Source: Myxococcota bacterium (GTDB lineage Bacteria > Myxococcota_A > UBA9160 > SMWR01). From it: a DNA stretch of 64,000 nt. The notes beneath the pieces are model-generated. The model searched no databases. It was not told the DNA's origin and saw only the letters and a list, made by a program, of their open reading frames with translations. The translations under genes and the position numbers were made by a program. Positions 48,097 to 58,301 of this stretch are shown piece after piece; positions within the stretch are counted from its first letter, which is position 1; each line of letters opens with the position of its first letter. The stretch spans positions 1 through 64,000 of the forward strand of contig JBCCEW010000001.1 of assembly GCA_039030075.1 (NCBI GenBank). The letters run 5' to 3'.

Positions 48097-49419
48097 ATGA
48101 TCGGTCTGAAACGCGAAATCGATCAGGTCGCGAAGGACAAGGGCATCAACGCCAGGGAGATCATCGCCGCCCTCGAGGAGGCGATGAAGCAGGCCGCCAA
48201 GCGCGAGCGCGGCGTCGACACCGAGATCGACGCGCGCTTCAACGAAGACCTCGGTGAGATCGAGCTCTTCGAGTTCCGCGAAGTGGTGGACGAAGTCACC
48301 GACAACGATGCCCACATCAGCCTCGTCGACGCGCGCAGCTTCGACCCGGATGCCGAGGTCGGCGACGAGATTGGCGTGAAGGTCGACACTTCGAGCTTCG
48401 GTCGCATCCTCGCGCAGACGGCGAAGCAGGTGATCATTCAGCGCATCCGCGAGGCCGCGCGCGACACGGTCTTCGAGGAGTACAAGGATCGCGCCAACGA
48501 GATCGTGAACGGCATCGTTCGGCGCTTCGAGAAGGGCGCGATCATCGTCGACCTCGGACGCGCGGAAGCCGTGATTCCTCCGAAGGAGCAGGTCCCGCGC
48601 GAGAACTACCGGCCGAACGACCGGGTCCGCGCCTACGTGGCCGAGGTCAACAAGAACACGAAGGGTTCGCAGATCGTCCTGTCGCGCACTGCGATCGAGA
48701 TGCTGACGAAGCTCTTCGAGCAGGAAGTGCCCGAGATCTACGAGGGCATCGTGAAGATCGAGGCGGCGGCCCGAGAGCCCGGCGGCCGCTCGAAGATCGC
48801 GGTTTCCTCCCGCGACAACGACGTCGACCCGGTCGGCGCCTGCGTCGGCATGAAGGGCAGCCGGGTGCAGGCGGTCGTCCAGGAGTTGCGCGGCGAGCGC
48901 ATCGACATCGTGCCGTGGAGCGAGGACCCGGCCCGCTACGTGTGCTCGGCGCTGTCTCCTGCCGCCGTGTCCAAGGTGATCATCGACGACGGTGCCCAGT
49001 CCATGGACGTGATCGTGCCGGACGATCAGCTCTCCCTCGCGATCGGGCGCAAGGGCCAGAACGTGCGTCTGGCCGTGCAGCTCACCGGCTGGAAGATCGA
49101 CATCAAGAGCGAGTCGAAGATGCGCGAAGTGGCGCAGTGGCTCGCCGAAGCGGTGTCGGTGGTCGAGGGTTGCGGTGAGGCCGACGCCGAGGTGCTGCTC
49201 CAGCAGGGCATCGCGTCTCTCGAGGATCTGGCCAGCTGCTCAGATGAGTTGCTGCTGCAGCTTCCGGGGATCGACGAGGGTGGCGCCGCGTCGATCAAGG
49301 CGCGGGCAGTCGAGCTGGCCGAGCAGAAGCGGCAGCAGGAAGAAGAAGAAGCGCGTCGTGCGGCGGAAGAGGCGGCTGCCGCCGCGGCGTCGAGCGGCGC
49401 GGAGAGCGACGCAAGCTGA
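48097..49419 (+). CDS. nusA: Transcription elongation/termination factor NusA
   Basis: The product is 440 aa from ATG 48097, behind GAGGGGAG. It has the N-terminal RNAP-binding domain (~1-125), S1 (~130-200, ANEIVNGIVRRFEKGAIIVDLG in part), and KH1/KH2 (GACVGMKGSRVQAVVQELRGE and LAIGRKGQNVRLAVQLTG, each cut). The C-terminal ~80 residues have one helix-hairpin-helix-like repeat (LPGIDEGGAASIKA) and then a Gln/Glu/Ala tail. NusA governs pausing, termination and antitermination and might act on the hairpin in its own leader. Confidence 0.96.
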   Translation: MIGLKREIDQVAKDKGINAREIIAALEEAMKQAAKRERGVDTEIDARFNEDLGEIELFEFREVVDEVTDNDAHISLVDARSFDPDAEVGDEIGVKVDTSSFGRILAQTAKQVIIQRIREAARDTVFEEYKDRANEIVNGIVRRFEKGAIIVDLGRAEAVIPPKEQVPRENYRPNDRVRAYVAEVNKNTKGSQIVLSRTAIEMLTKLFEQEVPEIYEGIVKIEAAAREPGGRSKIAVSSRDNDVDPVGACVGMKGSRVQAVVQELRGERIDIVPWSEDPARYVCSALSPAAVSKVIIDDGAQSMDVIVPDDQLSLAIGRKGQNVRLAVQLTGWKIDIKSESKMREVAQWLAEAVSVVEGCGEADAEVLLQQGIASLEDLASCSDELLLQLPGIDEGGAASIKARAVELAEQKRQQEEEEARRAAEEAAAAAASSGAESDAS

Positions 49420-49457
49420 ACGCGGGCGATCGAACGATTCGAACGCGAAAGGGCGGA

Positions 49458-51947
49458 ATGGCGAACATCAGAGCGTACAAGCTGGCGGAAGAACTCGGCA
49501 TCGACCGGGCCGACATCGTGGATCGCGCCGGCGCCGCGGGCGTCGAGCTGAAGAACGCGATGGCGGCCGTCGATGAGGAGACCGCCGCTCTGTTGCGCGA
49601 GAAACTCGGCAAGCCGAGCGACTCGGGGAAGGTGGTCACCGAACGCCGCGTGACGGCGTCGGGTGGGGCTGCCGTCATTCGCCGACGCAAGAAGGTGAAG
49701 GAGCCCGAGCCGGAGCCCGCACCGGAGCCGGTGGCCGAAGAGGCGCCTGCGTCCGAGCCCGCGGAAGACACGCCGGCCGAGACGCCCGAAACCGAGCCCA
49801 CGGTCGAGCCCGAATCCGAGGTCGAGCCGGAGTCCGCCCCCACCCCGGCACCGGGTGTCGAGGAGACGCCTGCGCCGATCGCGGCGAAGAAGGAAGAGAC
49901 CCAGGAGCGTCCCGCGACCGGGACCTCGAGTGGTGGACCCGCCGGCGGACGTCCCGGCGGAGGTGGCGAGCGCACCGGGACCGGCGCGCCGGATCGCTCG
50001 GGCCGTCAGCGGAAGCTCGTCCGCGAGGTGGTGAACCTGCGCGAGCAAGAGACACTCGCGCGCCAGGCGACCAGCCGCGCCGCGCCGCTGCGTCGCCAGG
50101 TCACCGTCGATCCGCGCACGGCCGTGTCGCCGCGTCGCAAGCGACGTGACGCGCTCAACAAGCCCGCTGCAGCGAAGGCGGCGACGGCGCAGAAGCGCAT
50201 CCTGCGGATCGAGGGCACCATCTCGGTCGGCGAACTCGCCCGACAGCTCGGTTCGAAGGCGCCGGAGATCCAGCGCAAGCTGATGGCCCTCGGCACGATG
50301 GTCTCGATCAATCAGATGATCGACGTCGAGACGGCGACGAAGCTCGCCGATGACTTCGGCTTCGAGGTCCAGGACACGGGCTTCAAGGAGCAGGAGTTCT
50401 TCGAGGCGCCCGAGTCGAGCGACGACGAGAACCAGCAGCCGCGTCCGCCGGTCGTGACGGTGATGGGCCACGTCGACCACGGCAAGACGTCGCTGCTGGA
50501 TGCGATTCGCAACGCCAACGTCGTGGCGGGCGAGGCCGGCGGCATCACCCAGCACATCGGCGCCTATCAGGCGCAGGTGAGCGGCGACACCCTGACCTTC
50601 ATCGACACGCCCGGCCACGCGGCCTTCACCGAGATGCGCGCGCGCGGCGCGAAGGTGACCGACCTCGTGATCCTGGTGGTGGCGGCGACCGAAGGCATCA
50701 TGCCTCAGACGATCGAGGCCATCGAACACTCCCAGGCCGCGGAAGTACCGATCGTGGTCGCGATCAACAAGTGCGACCTCCCGGGTGCCGATCCGCAGCA
50801 GACGCGCCAGCGCCTGATGGAGCACAACCTGGTCGCGGAAGAGTTCGGCGGGGACATCATCACCGTCGAGGTCTCGGCGACCCAGGGCACCGGTCTCGAG
50901 AAGCTGCTCGAGATGGTGCAGCTCCAGTCCGAGCTCCTCGAACTCAAGTCGGACCCGGCGAAGCGCGCTTCGGGCGTCGTGCTCGAGGCGCGTCTCGACA
51001 AGGGCCGCGGCCCGGTCGCGACGGTGTTGGTGCAGTCGGGGACGCTGAAGCGCGGCGACATCGTCGTCGTCGGCCAGACCTGGGGCCGCGTGCGTGCGAT
51101 GGAAGACGAGCACGCGAAGCGTGCGAAGGAAGCGGGCCCGTCGGTGCCGGTCCAGCTCACCGGCCTCACCGGGGTGCCGAACGCGGGTGACCCCTTCCAC
51201 GTGGTCGAGAGCGAGCGCGTCGCGAAGGAGATCATCTCCCACCGCGAGTCGGAGCAGCGCGATCGGCCGAAGACCACCCCGCGGCGTGTGTCCCTCGACG
51301 AGTTCTTCGCCCAGGCGGAGGGCGGCGGCGTGAAGGAGCTGCCGATCGTCGTGAAGGCCGACACCCAGGGTTCGGTCGAGGCGCTGCGGGACGCTCTCCT
51401 CAAGCTATCGACGGACGCCGTGAAGGTGGACGTGCTGTTGGCTGGCGTCGGCGCCGTCACCGAGACCGACGTCATGCTGGCCAAGGCCAGCGAGGGCATC
51501 ATCGTGGGCTTTCACGTGCGCCCGGACCCGGCGGCGCGGAAGTCGGCGGAAGGGCAGGGCGTCGAGATCCGGACCTACAAGATCATCTACGAGGTGGTCG
51601 ACGAGATCAAACTCGCGATGGCGGGCCTTCTGCCGCCCACCATCAGCGAAAAGTTCGAGGGCCGCGTCGAGGTGCGGGACACCTTCACCGTGCCGAAGGT
51701 CGGCACGATCGCGGGCTCCTACGTCTCGGAAGGCACCGTCCGGCGCAACAGCCTGTGTCGCCTGCTCCGCGACGGTGTGCAGATCTACGAGGGCAAGGTC
51801 GGTTCGCTCAAGCGCTTCAAGGACGACGCGCGTGAGGTCAACGCCGGCTTCGAGTGCGGTATCGGGATCGAGGGCTACAACGACGTGAAGATCGGCGACG
51901 TCATCGAGACCTACGTCATCGAGGAGAAGCCGGCGACCCTCGAATGA
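49458..51947 (+). CDS. infB: Translation initiation factor IF-2
   Basis: The product is 829 aa from ATG 49458. The IF2_N domain ([21 protein letters not shown] in part) is followed by a Pro/Glu/Ala-rich linker (~60-190), a second IF2_N, and the GTPase. G1 is G337-H-V-D-H-G-K-T344; [15 protein letters not shown] is G3 and NKCDLPGA is G4. The C-terminal domains II-IV end with SGYVSEG-like and [13 protein letters not shown]. It delivers initiator tRNA to the 30S subunit. The stop overlaps the ylxP start (ATGA). Confidence 0.97.
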   Translation: MANIRAYKLAEELGIDRADIVDRAGAAGVELKNAMAAVDEETAALLREKLGKPSDSGKVVTERRVTASGGAAVIRRRKKVKEPEPEPAPEPVAEEAPASEPAEDTPAETPETEPTVEPESEVEPESAPTPAPGVEETPAPIAAKKEETQERPATGTSSGGPAGGRPGGGGERTGTGAPDRSGRQRKLVREVVNLREQETLARQATSRAAPLRRQVTVDPRTAVSPRRKRRDALNKPAAAKAATAQKRILRIEGTISVGELARQLGSKAPEIQRKLMALGTMVSINQMIDVETATKLADDFGFEVQDTGFKEQEFFEAPESSDDENQQPRPPVVTVMGHVDHGKTSLLDAIRNANVVAGEAGGITQHIGAYQAQVSGDTLTFIDTPGHAAFTEMRARGAKVTDLVILVVAATEGIMPQTIEAIEHSQAAEVPIVVAINKCDLPGADPQQTRQRLMEHNLVAEEFGGDIITVEVSATQGTGLEKLLEMVQLQSELLELKSDPAKRASGVVLEARLDKGRGPVATVLVQSGTLKRGDIVVVGQTWGRVRAMEDEHAKRAKEAGPSVPVQLTGLTGVPNAGDPFHVVESERVAKEIISHRESEQRDRPKTTPRRVSLDEFFAQAEGGGVKELPIVVKADTQGSVEALRDALLKLSTDAVKVDVLLAGVGAVTETDVMLAKASEGIIVGFHVRPDPAARKSAEGQGVEIRTYKIIYEVVDEIKLAMAGLLPPTISEKFEGRVEVRDTFTVPKVGTIAGSYVSEGTVRRNSLCRLLRDGVQIYEGKVGSLKRFKDDAREVNAGFECGIGIEGYNDVKIGDVIETYVIEEKPATLE

Positions 51948-52291
51948 TCGTCGGCGCCAGCGTCGTCGAACTCCACATCGAAGGGTGCCAATCCCTCAAG
52001 GAGAAACGCGGCGTCGTCCGCTCGATCGTCCGGCGCCTGCGCAACCGATTCAACCTCGCCGTCTCCGAGATCGGGGGCCAGGACACCTGGCAGTACGCGG
52101 TGATCGGCATGGCGGCGACGGCGGCCGATGAAGCCCAGGCGCGCCAGGTCCTGGAGCGGGCCGGGGTCTTCGTCGAAGACCTGCACCTGGCCCAGGTGCT
52201 CTCGACCGACATCGAGATCGTCGACCTTCCCCACGATGAGCGCCCGTGGGACCCGGAGAGTATGGACGTCTTTTCCGAGAGCGAGGATTGA
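51944..52291 (+). CDS. ylxP: YlxP/DUF503 family protein
   Basis: The product is 115 aa from ATG 51944 (overlap with infB). It begins VGASVVELHIEGCQSLKEKR and has SIVRRLRNRFNLAVSEI, the DUF503 pattern, with a ferredoxin-like fold. Members occur between infB and rbfA in many Gram-positive and deltaproteobacterial genomes and may aid ribosome assembly. The function is not established. It is followed directly by rbfA with no gap. Confidence 0.9.
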   Translation: MIVGASVVELHIEGCQSLKEKRGVVRSIVRRLRNRFNLAVSEIGGQDTWQYAVIGMAATAADEAQARQVLERAGVFVEDLHLAQVLSTDIEIVDLPHDERPWDPESMDVFSESED

Positions 52292-52795
52292 GTGTCGCGT
52301 CGTACGGCCCGCATCGAATCCCAGCTGCTTTCCGAGCTCGCGCAGCTGGTGCGACAGGAAGTGACCGACCCCCGCGTGGGGCTGGTGACGCTGACGCGCG
52401 CCGACGTTTCGCCGGACCTCGCGAACGCCACGATCTTCTGGAGTGCGCTCGACGCGAACGCCGGCGACGCCGACCTCGAGGGCTGCCAGGAGGGCCTCGA
52501 GAGCGCGGCGTCGTTCCTGCGTCACCGGGCGGCACGGGTGTTGCCCCTGCGACGCATGCCCGCTCTGCACTTCCGCTACGATCCGTCGCTCGTTCTGGGG
52601 ACCCAGACACTCTCGGTGCTGCGAGACGTGTCCGACCCCGACGCGCCCGACGGCGCGGCGCAAGAGGATGCGCGAACCGACTCCCCCGAACTTCCCGCGG
52701 AATCCGAGGGAAGTCTGGCCGGAGAGGATCGCGCCGCGCCGCGCGAAGGCGCGCCAGGAATCCAAGAGGAGCGTGCCGATGGCACGGAGGAATAG
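52292..52795 (+). CDS. rbfA: Ribosome-binding factor A with acidic tail
   Basis: The product is 167 aa from GTG 52292, adjacent to the ylxP stop. The core (~1-110) is RbfA: RIESQLLSELAQLVRQEVTD, DVSPDLANATIFWS and HFRYDPSL. The last ~45 residues are an acidic, Pro-rich tail that is longer than usual. RbfA matures the 30S subunit. Its stop overlaps truB by 17 nt. No nrnA-like gene lies between rbfA and truB, although such a gene is common in related operons. Confidence 0.93.
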   Translation: MSRRTARIESQLLSELAQLVRQEVTDPRVGLVTLTRADVSPDLANATIFWSALDANAGDADLEGCQEGLESAASFLRHRAARVLPLRRMPALHFRYDPSLVLGTQTLSVLRDVSDPDAPDGAAQEDARTDSPELPAESEGSLAGEDRAAPREGAPGIQEERADGTEE

Positions 52796-53717
52796 AAATC
52801 GCAGCCGCGAGGCGCCCGGGCCCTCGGGTTTCCTGGTGGTCGACAAGCCCGCCGGCTGGACTTCCCACGACGTCGTCGATGCGGCGCGCGGTTGGTTGGG
52901 CACCCGACGCGTGGGACACCTCGGCACCCTCGATCCGCTCGCGACCGGCGTGCTGCCTCTGGCGGTGCGCGCGGCCACGAAGCTCGTGCCCTACGTCCAG
53001 GATCGCGAGAAGGGGTACGCCGGCGCGATTCGCCTGGGCGTGATCACCGACACCCTCGATGCCGAGGGGAAGGTGTTGGAGGAGCGGGAGGGACCCTGGC
53101 CCGACGAGTCCGAGATTCGCGAGGCGATGCGGGGCTTTCTCGGCGACATCGAGCAGGTTCCGCCGATGTTCAGCGCCGTGAAGAAGGATGGGGTCCCGCT
53201 CCACAAGCTCGCCCGCGAGGGGCGAGAGGTGGAGCGCGAGCCGAAGACGATCTCGATTCGTCGCTTCGAGCTCTGCAAATACGACCCGCCCCGCCTCGAC
53301 ATCGAGGTGGACTGCTCGGGGGGCACCTATGTCCGCGTGCTGGCGGCCGACCTGGGTGATCGCCTGGGTTGCGGGGCTCACCTGGCCGACCTGCGGCGGA
53401 CCCGCAGCGGACCCTTCACCCTGGATCAGGCCACCCCGCCGGAGACGCTCAAGGAAGAGGCGGAGAGCGGCGGACTCGAGAAGCGGCTGGTCTCGCCCCT
53501 CGAGGCGCTGGGCCTGCCGGCCATGAGGCTGGATCCCCACGAAATCCAGGCCATCACCCAGGGCTCGGAGATCGCGGCCGAGCCTGGCGGCGGCGCGCCC
53601 GGCTCCCGCTGCGTCGGACACGACGGCGAGGGACAGGTGGTTGCGGTCCTCGAGCTCCGGCCCGGACGGCGGCTACGGCCGGTGCGGGTGCTAGAGCCGT
53701 TTGCGGGGCGCCGGTAG
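52779..53717 (+). CDS. truB: tRNA pseudouridine(55) synthase TruB
   Basis: The product is 312 aa from ATG 52779. The catalytic Asp is in [34 protein letters not shown] precedes it. [19 protein letters not shown] and the [15 protein letters not shown] block fit TruB. The C-terminal ~50 residues resemble a PUA-like end. It makes psi55 in the T-loop. It overlaps rbfA by 17 nt. The next gene, rpsO, begins 200 nt later after a structured leader. Confidence 0.95.
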   Translation: MARRNRNRSREAPGPSGFLVVDKPAGWTSHDVVDAARGWLGTRRVGHLGTLDPLATGVLPLAVRAATKLVPYVQDREKGYAGAIRLGVITDTLDAEGKVLEEREGPWPDESEIREAMRGFLGDIEQVPPMFSAVKKDGVPLHKLAREGREVEREPKTISIRRFELCKYDPPRLDIEVDCSGGTYVRVLAADLGDRLGCGAHLADLRRTRSGPFTLDQATPPETLKEEAESGGLEKRLVSPLEALGLPAMRLDPHEIQAITQGSEIAAEPGGGAPGSRCVGHDGEGQVVAVLELRPGRRLRPVRVLEPFAGRR

Positions 53718-53761
53718 CTCTGCAAGACTCCCGCATTCTCTAGGGTTTCGCGCCCGCTCAC

Positions 53762-53840
53762 GTTCCGACCCCGCGCTCACGAGCGCTCGGAACAGAAGCT
53801 CCGACACCTTCGGGTGCACACCGAGCGAGCGGTCGAAGGT
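53762..53840 (+). promoter_or_regulatory. Structured leader of rpsO
   Basis: Two hairpins lie in the 199-nt gap. GTTCCGA (53762-53768) pairs with TCGGAAC (53787-53793) around an inner GCGCT/AGCGC stem. ACCTTCG (53806-53812) pairs with CGAAGGT (53834-53840). S15 often represses its own mRNA by binding a leader structure, and this one fits that logic by position. The S15 binding motif itself was not proven. Confidence 0.4.
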
Positions 53841-53916
53841 CCGGGACAGGTCTTCACACCTCCCCGCGACTCCACTTCCCCCACCGATCACCGATATTTC
53901 GACCGAGGGTTCAGCG

Positions 53917-54183
53917 TTGATCTCGAGCGCCCACAAGAAGACCACCATCGATTCCCACCGCGTCCACGACAAGGACACGGGTTCTCCCGAGGTGCAGGTC
54001 GCACTACTGACCGAGCGCATCAACGGTCTCTCGGAACACTTCAAGGGCCACGCCAAGGATCACCATTCGCGGCGCGGTCTGCTCAAGCTGGTGAGCCAGC
54101 GCCGTCGGCTCCTCACCTACCTGCGGAGGACTTCACCCGACCGATACAAGACCCTGATTCAGAAACTGGGTCTGCGCCGCTAG
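53917..54183 (+). CDS. rpsO: 30S ribosomal protein S15
   Basis: The product is 88 aa from TTG 53917, with GAGGG 8 nt upstream. It has the S15 signature: [39 protein letters not shown] and [12 protein letters not shown]. It binds 16S helices 20-22. The longer upstream frame lacks conserved residues, which supports the TTG start. It precedes pnp, as in most bacteria. Confidence 0.95.
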   Translation: MISSAHKKTTIDSHRVHDKDTGSPEVQVALLTERINGLSEHFKGHAKDHHSRRGLLKLVSQRRRLLTYLRRTSPDRYKTLIQKLGLRR

Positions 54184-54506
54184 CGAGCGCAGCCACTCGC
54201 TCCATCCGGGGCTCTCCACGAGGGAGAGTCAGTAGGGATTCAAGAGAAGCGGAGCGAGTTCGAGCGATCCCAGCGTGGATCGCACCAAAGAACCGGAGGC
54301 GAAGTCGCCTCCACCCATCCGGGCGACGTGGAGTGCGTCGTCGCGGAATGCGGAAGTCCGTCATACGCGAAGCCGGTAGCCATCCGGCGCCCGGTTTCGC
54401 GCATCACCGATTCCGCATTCCTCGCGCGTCTCCGAAACCATCTCCCCAGCGTTGCCCACGACACGCCCGAAGTGCCCACGTGCACCCGGGCAGGAGATGC
54501 AAGGAA
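54184..54506 (+). promoter_or_regulatory. pnp leader with a long double-stranded stem
   Basis: This 323-nt gap between rpsO and pnp has no gene. An 8-bp GGAGGCGA/TCGCCTCC hairpin is at 54295-54312. A larger structure pairs GAATGCGGAA (54346-54355) with TTCCGCATTC (54411-54420). Inside it, CGCGAAGCCGG (54366-54376) pairs with CCGGTTTCGCG (54391-54401), with one G-U. In Escherichia coli, RNase III cuts a similar pnp leader stem and PNPase then represses its own mRNA. The same control is plausible here. Confidence 0.55.
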
Positions 54507-56699
54507 ATGCCGAACTATTGGTTCCAACCGGAAACGATCACCTTCGATTTCGGTGGTCGCCCGATGACGATCGAAACCGGGCGCTTGGCAAAGCAGGCCC
54601 ACGGTGCCGCACTCGTCACTTACGGTGACACCGTCGTGCTCGTGACGGCGACGCATTCGAAGCCCCGCCCCGGGATCGACTTCTTCCCGCTCGTCGTCGA
54701 CTACGTCGAGAAGACCTCTGCTGCCGGGAAGATCCCGGGCGGCTTCTTCAAGCGGGAAGGGCGACTGTCGGACCGCGAGGTCCTGGTGTCGCGCTTCATC
54801 GACCGCTCGATCCGTCCGCTCTTCGCCGACGGCTACAACGACGAGACCCAGATCATCGCCACGGTGATGTCGGCGGACGGTGAGAACACGCCGGACATTC
54901 CGGCGTTCATCGGTGCCTCCGCGGCGCTGTCGATCTCGGAGATGCCCTTCCTCGGGCCGATCGCTGCCGTCCGCATGGGACGTGCCGACCAGGATCGCTG
55001 GCTGATCAATCCCACGCCGGAAGAGAGTGCCGAGAGCGACCTCGACCTCGTGGTCTGCGGGAGCCGCGGTGCACTCGTGATGGTCGAGGGCGGCGCGGAT
55101 CAGGTGCCCGAGCCCGAGATCCTGGCGGGACTCAAGCGCGCCCACGGTGAGATCGTGAACGCGATCGACGAGATCGACGGACTCGCGAAGAAGGTCGGGA
55201 AGACGAAGATCGTCGTCCCCGAGGCCGTCGACAAGAGCGACCTCGAGGCGAAGGTGCGCGCTCAGGCGGAGGCTCAGCTCTCCGAGGCCGTGCGCATCGT
55301 CGCGAAGCACGAGCGCTACGACGCGATCTCCGCCGTCGAGAAGGAAGTGATCGACGGCTTCGTCACCGCCTATCGCGACGAACCCGCGAAGCTCGACTCT
55401 CTGGCGGCGGTGGAAGATCGACAGAACGGCTTGCGCGAGCTCCAAGGGGACGTGAAGAACATCCTCCACGACTTGCGCTCCGATCTCATGCGCAAGCGGA
55501 TCATCCAGGACGGCGTTCGGATCGACGGGCGCAAGAGCGACGAGATCCGGCAGATCGCCTGCGAGGTGCGCGCTCTGCCGCGACCCCACGGTGTCGCGGT
55601 GTTCACGCGCGGCGAGACCCAGGCGATGGTCTTTACGACCCTCGGCGGCAAGTCGGACGCTCAGACGATCGACTCGCTCACCGAGCGCAAGGACAAGCCC
55701 TTCTACCTCCACTACAACTTCCCGCCCTTCTCGGTCGGCGAAGCGCGGATGATGCGGGGACCGGGGCGACGCGAGGTGGGCCACGGCAACCTCGCCGAGC
55801 GCGCCATCATGCCGGTGCTTCCGGACATGGAGGCCTTCCCGTACACGATTCGCATCGTGTCCGAGACGCTCGAGAGCAACGGCTCCTCGTCGATGGCCAC
55901 CGTCTGCGGCGGGGTTCTCTCGATGATGGACGCGGGTGTGCCGCTCAAGGCGCCCGTGGCCGGCATCGCGATGGGGCTGATCGAAGAAGGCGACGAGGTC
56001 GCGATCCTCTCGGACATCCTCGGTGACGAGGACCATCTCGGTGACATGGACTTCAAGGTCACCGGCACGCGCGAGGGCATCACCGCCCTGCAGATGGACA
56101 TCAAGATCCGAAGCGTCGACTGGACCGTGCTCGAGCGAGCCCTCGATCAGGCCCGGGCGGGTCGGCTGCACATCCTCGATTGCATGGAGAAGGAGACGGC
56201 TGGCGAGCTGGTGGACTTCCAGCCGCGCACCGAGCTCTCGCGATACGCGCCGCGGGTGAAGATGATCACCATCAAGCCCGACCGCATCCGCGACATCATC
56301 GGGCCTGGTGGCAAGGTGATCCGCGGCATCCAGGAAGCGACGAACACGAAGATCGACATCGACGATGCGGGCATCGTCACGATCTTCTCGCCCGACACGG
56401 CGGCTCTGGAGCTCGCCGAGGGCATGGTCACCGAGCTGACCCAGGAAGCGGAGCTCGACCGGGTGTACCTGGGGAAGGTGAAGCGCATCACCGACTTCGG
56501 CGCCTTCGTCGAGATCTTCCCGGGCACCGACGGGCTGATCCACATCAGCCACCTGGCCGAGGGCCGTGTCGACAAGGTGACCGACGTCGTCAGCGAAGGG
56601 GACGAGGTGCTCGCGAAGTGCATCGAGATCGACCCCTCGGGCCGCATCCGCCTGTCGCGGAAGGAAGCCCTGCTGGACGCCGCCGCCAACGGCTCCTAG
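54507..56699 (+). CDS. pnp: Polyribonucleotide nucleotidyltransferase (PNPase)
   Basis: The product is 730 aa from ATG 54507 with AAGGA upstream. It has two RNase PH cores: the first with GFFKREGRLSDREVLVSRFI (cut), the second with GPGRREVGHGNLAERA and the catalytic DILGDEDHLGDMDFKV. KH domain IRDIIGPGGKVIRGIQEAT and a C-terminal S1 domain (DFGAFVEIFPGTDGLIHISHL, cut) follow. It degrades RNA 3'-to-5' with phosphate. It follows rpsO and its leader may be autoregulatory. Confidence 0.97.
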   Translation: MPNYWFQPETITFDFGGRPMTIETGRLAKQAHGAALVTYGDTVVLVTATHSKPRPGIDFFPLVVDYVEKTSAAGKIPGGFFKREGRLSDREVLVSRFIDRSIRPLFADGYNDETQIIATVMSADGENTPDIPAFIGASAALSISEMPFLGPIAAVRMGRADQDRWLINPTPEESAESDLDLVVCGSRGALVMVEGGADQVPEPEILAGLKRAHGEIVNAIDEIDGLAKKVGKTKIVVPEAVDKSDLEAKVRAQAEAQLSEAVRIVAKHERYDAISAVEKEVIDGFVTAYRDEPAKLDSLAAVEDRQNGLRELQGDVKNILHDLRSDLMRKRIIQDGVRIDGRKSDEIRQIACEVRALPRPHGVAVFTRGETQAMVFTTLGGKSDAQTIDSLTERKDKPFYLHYNFPPFSVGEARMMRGPGRREVGHGNLAERAIMPVLPDMEAFPYTIRIVSETLESNGSSSMATVCGGVLSMMDAGVPLKAPVAGIAMGLIEEGDEVAILSDILGDEDHLGDMDFKVTGTREGITALQMDIKIRSVDWTVLERALDQARAGRLHILDCMEKETAGELVDFQPRTELSRYAPRVKMITIKPDRIRDIIGPGGKVIRGIQEATNTKIDIDDAGIVTIFSPDTAALELAEGMVTELTQEAELDRVYLGKVKRITDFGAFVEIFPGTDGLIHISHLAEGRVDKVTDVVSEGDEVLAKCIEIDPSGRIRLSRKEALLDAAANGS

Positions 56700-56728
56700 C
56701 CCGGGCTCTGGAAACAAACGCGGGTTGT

Positions 56729-56759
56729 CGGAGGCGCGTCGCATCCCGTCGCGCCTCCG
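56729..56759 (+). terminator. Hairpin after pnp
   Basis: CGGAGGCGCG (56729-56738) pairs with CGCGCCTCCG (56750-56759), a perfect 10-bp stem with an 11-nt loop, 29 nt after the pnp stop. There is no U tract, so it may be a Rho-linked stop or a 3'-end stabiliser. dut starts 85 nt later. Confidence 0.4.
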
Positions 56760-56843
56760 GCCCCGCGAAGTTTCCGACGTCGGCCCCCGCAGGACCCGCG
56801 CGGCTCTTGCAGCCCGCGCAACACCCGGCACTCTCTGGGGCGC

Positions 56844-57326
56844 ATGACCCAGCCCCCCGCACCCGTTCGTGTCGAGATCACGCGTCTCGCTGGGGGGGCG
56901 GATTTGCCGCTGCCCACCCGGGCGACGCCGGGAGCCGCGGGCTTCGACTTGCACGCGGCCCTGCCCGAACCCTGTGAGCTCGCGCCCGGTGAGCGGCAGC
57001 TGGTTCCGACCGGCTTCGCGATCGCGGTCCCGCCCGGCTACGAGGCGCAGGTGCGCCCGCGCAGCGGTCTGGCCCTTCGACACGGACTCGTGTTGCCCAA
57101 TGCGCCGGGCACGATCGATTCGGACTATCGCGGCGAGCTGCAGGTCATCCTGTGGAACGCGGGAGAGGACGTCGTGCGCCTCGCGCACGGTGACCGGATC
57201 GCCCAGCTCGTGATCGCGCCGGTGCCGCCGGCCCAGTTCGTCGAGGTCGAGCGCCTCGACGACACGTCGCGTGGCGCCGGCGGGTTTGGACACACCGGTA
57301 CTGCGCCGAAGGGAGCGAACGCGTGA
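56844..57326 (+). CDS. dut: dUTP diphosphatase
   Basis: The product is 160 aa from ATG 56844. The trimeric dUTPase motifs are present: motif 1 [10 protein letters not shown], motif 2 RPRSGLAL, motif 3 [14 protein letters not shown], motif 4 GDRIAQLVI, and motif 5 [10 protein letters not shown] at the end. It hydrolyses dUTP to dUMP and keeps uracil out of DNA, matching the Fe-S uracil-DNA glycosylase coded elsewhere in the window. The stop overlaps cdsA (GTGA). Confidence 0.96.
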   Translation: MTQPPAPVRVEITRLAGGADLPLPTRATPGAAGFDLHAALPEPCELAPGERQLVPTGFAIAVPPGYEAQVRPRSGLALRHGLVLPNAPGTIDSDYRGELQVILWNAGEDVVRLAHGDRIAQLVIAPVPPAQFVEVERLDDTSRGAGGFGHTGTAPKGANA

Positions 57327-58297
57327 CGAATCCCGTGCCCGGAGCCCGCGAGCCCGTCCACCCGCTGCCGCCGACCCCGGAATCCGCGCCGAAGAAGGCC
57401 GGACTCACCGATCTGCAGGCGCGGCTGTTGACCGCGTCGATCCTGGTCCCCTGGGTGCTCTGGGCCATCGCCCAGGGCGGCCTCTGGGTGGTTGGAACGG
57501 TGATGCTCCTGACCTGGGTCGCCCAGCGCGAGCTCTACGGTCTCGTGGCGGACAAGGGAGCCCAACCCTTCGCCGGCTGGGGGCTCGCTGCGGGAAGTGC
57601 GCTGCCGCTGGTTGCCTACATCGGCAACGAATACCACGCGACCCTGCTCATGACGGTGTCGCTGCTCGTCGTGATGATCGCCCAGCTGGGGCGCCAGCAG
57701 GCCACCGAGGCGATGGCGAACATCTCGGGCACCTTCTTCGGGATCTTCTACGTGGGCTGGTTGCTCTCCCACGCGGTGGTGCTGCGCGAGTTCCACGGGG
57801 TGCTCGTCGGTCGCTACGGCGCCGATACCGCCGCGCGGCTGGGGAGCCTCGAGGACTGCGGCGCCTTCCTCCTCAGCTTCACCCTGGCCGCGGTCGTCTG
57901 GAGCGACGCGGGCGCCTATTTCGCGGGGAGGGCCTACGGCAAGACCAAGCTGGCGCCGCGGATCAGCCCGGGGAAGACCGTCGAGGGGGCGGTCGGCGGG
58001 GTCGTCGGCGGGACGTTGTGCGCCCTCGCGTTCAAGGGCATCTTCGACCTCTGGTGGCCCGAGTTGTCCCAGATCCTGGGTTGGTGGGAGGCCGCCCTGT
58101 TCGGCGTGATCCTCGCAGTGGTCGCGATCATCGGAGATCTCGTCGAATCGCTCTTGAAGCGGGATGCCCAGGTGAAGGACGCCGGAGCCGTCCTGCCGGG
58201 CATGGGCGGGGTGCTCGATCGGATCGACGCACCGCTGCTCGCGATCCCGGTGATGTACTACATGATGCTCTTCAGCATCTTCCTACGAGTGGGGTAA
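57323..58297 (+). CDS. cdsA: Phosphatidate cytidylyltransferase
   Basis: The product is 324 aa from GTG 57323, overlapping dut. It has about eight membrane helices and the CTP-binding end: [28 protein letters not shown] and [14 protein letters not shown]. The usual PGHGG reads PGMGG, with Met for His, a change seen in some members. It makes CDP-diacylglycerol for phospholipids at the inner membrane. A 4-nt gap separates it from purB. Confidence 0.93.
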   Translation: MTNPVPGAREPVHPLPPTPESAPKKAGLTDLQARLLTASILVPWVLWAIAQGGLWVVGTVMLLTWVAQRELYGLVADKGAQPFAGWGLAAGSALPLVAYIGNEYHATLLMTVSLLVVMIAQLGRQQATEAMANISGTFFGIFYVGWLLSHAVVLREFHGVLVGRYGADTAARLGSLEDCGAFLLSFTLAAVVWSDAGAYFAGRAYGKTKLAPRISPGKTVEGAVGGVVGGTLCALAFKGIFDLWWPELSQILGWWEAALFGVILAVVAIIGDLVESLLKRDAQVKDAGAVLPGMGGVLDRIDAPLLAIPVMYYMMLFSIFLRVG

Positions 58298-58301
58298 AGG
58301 T

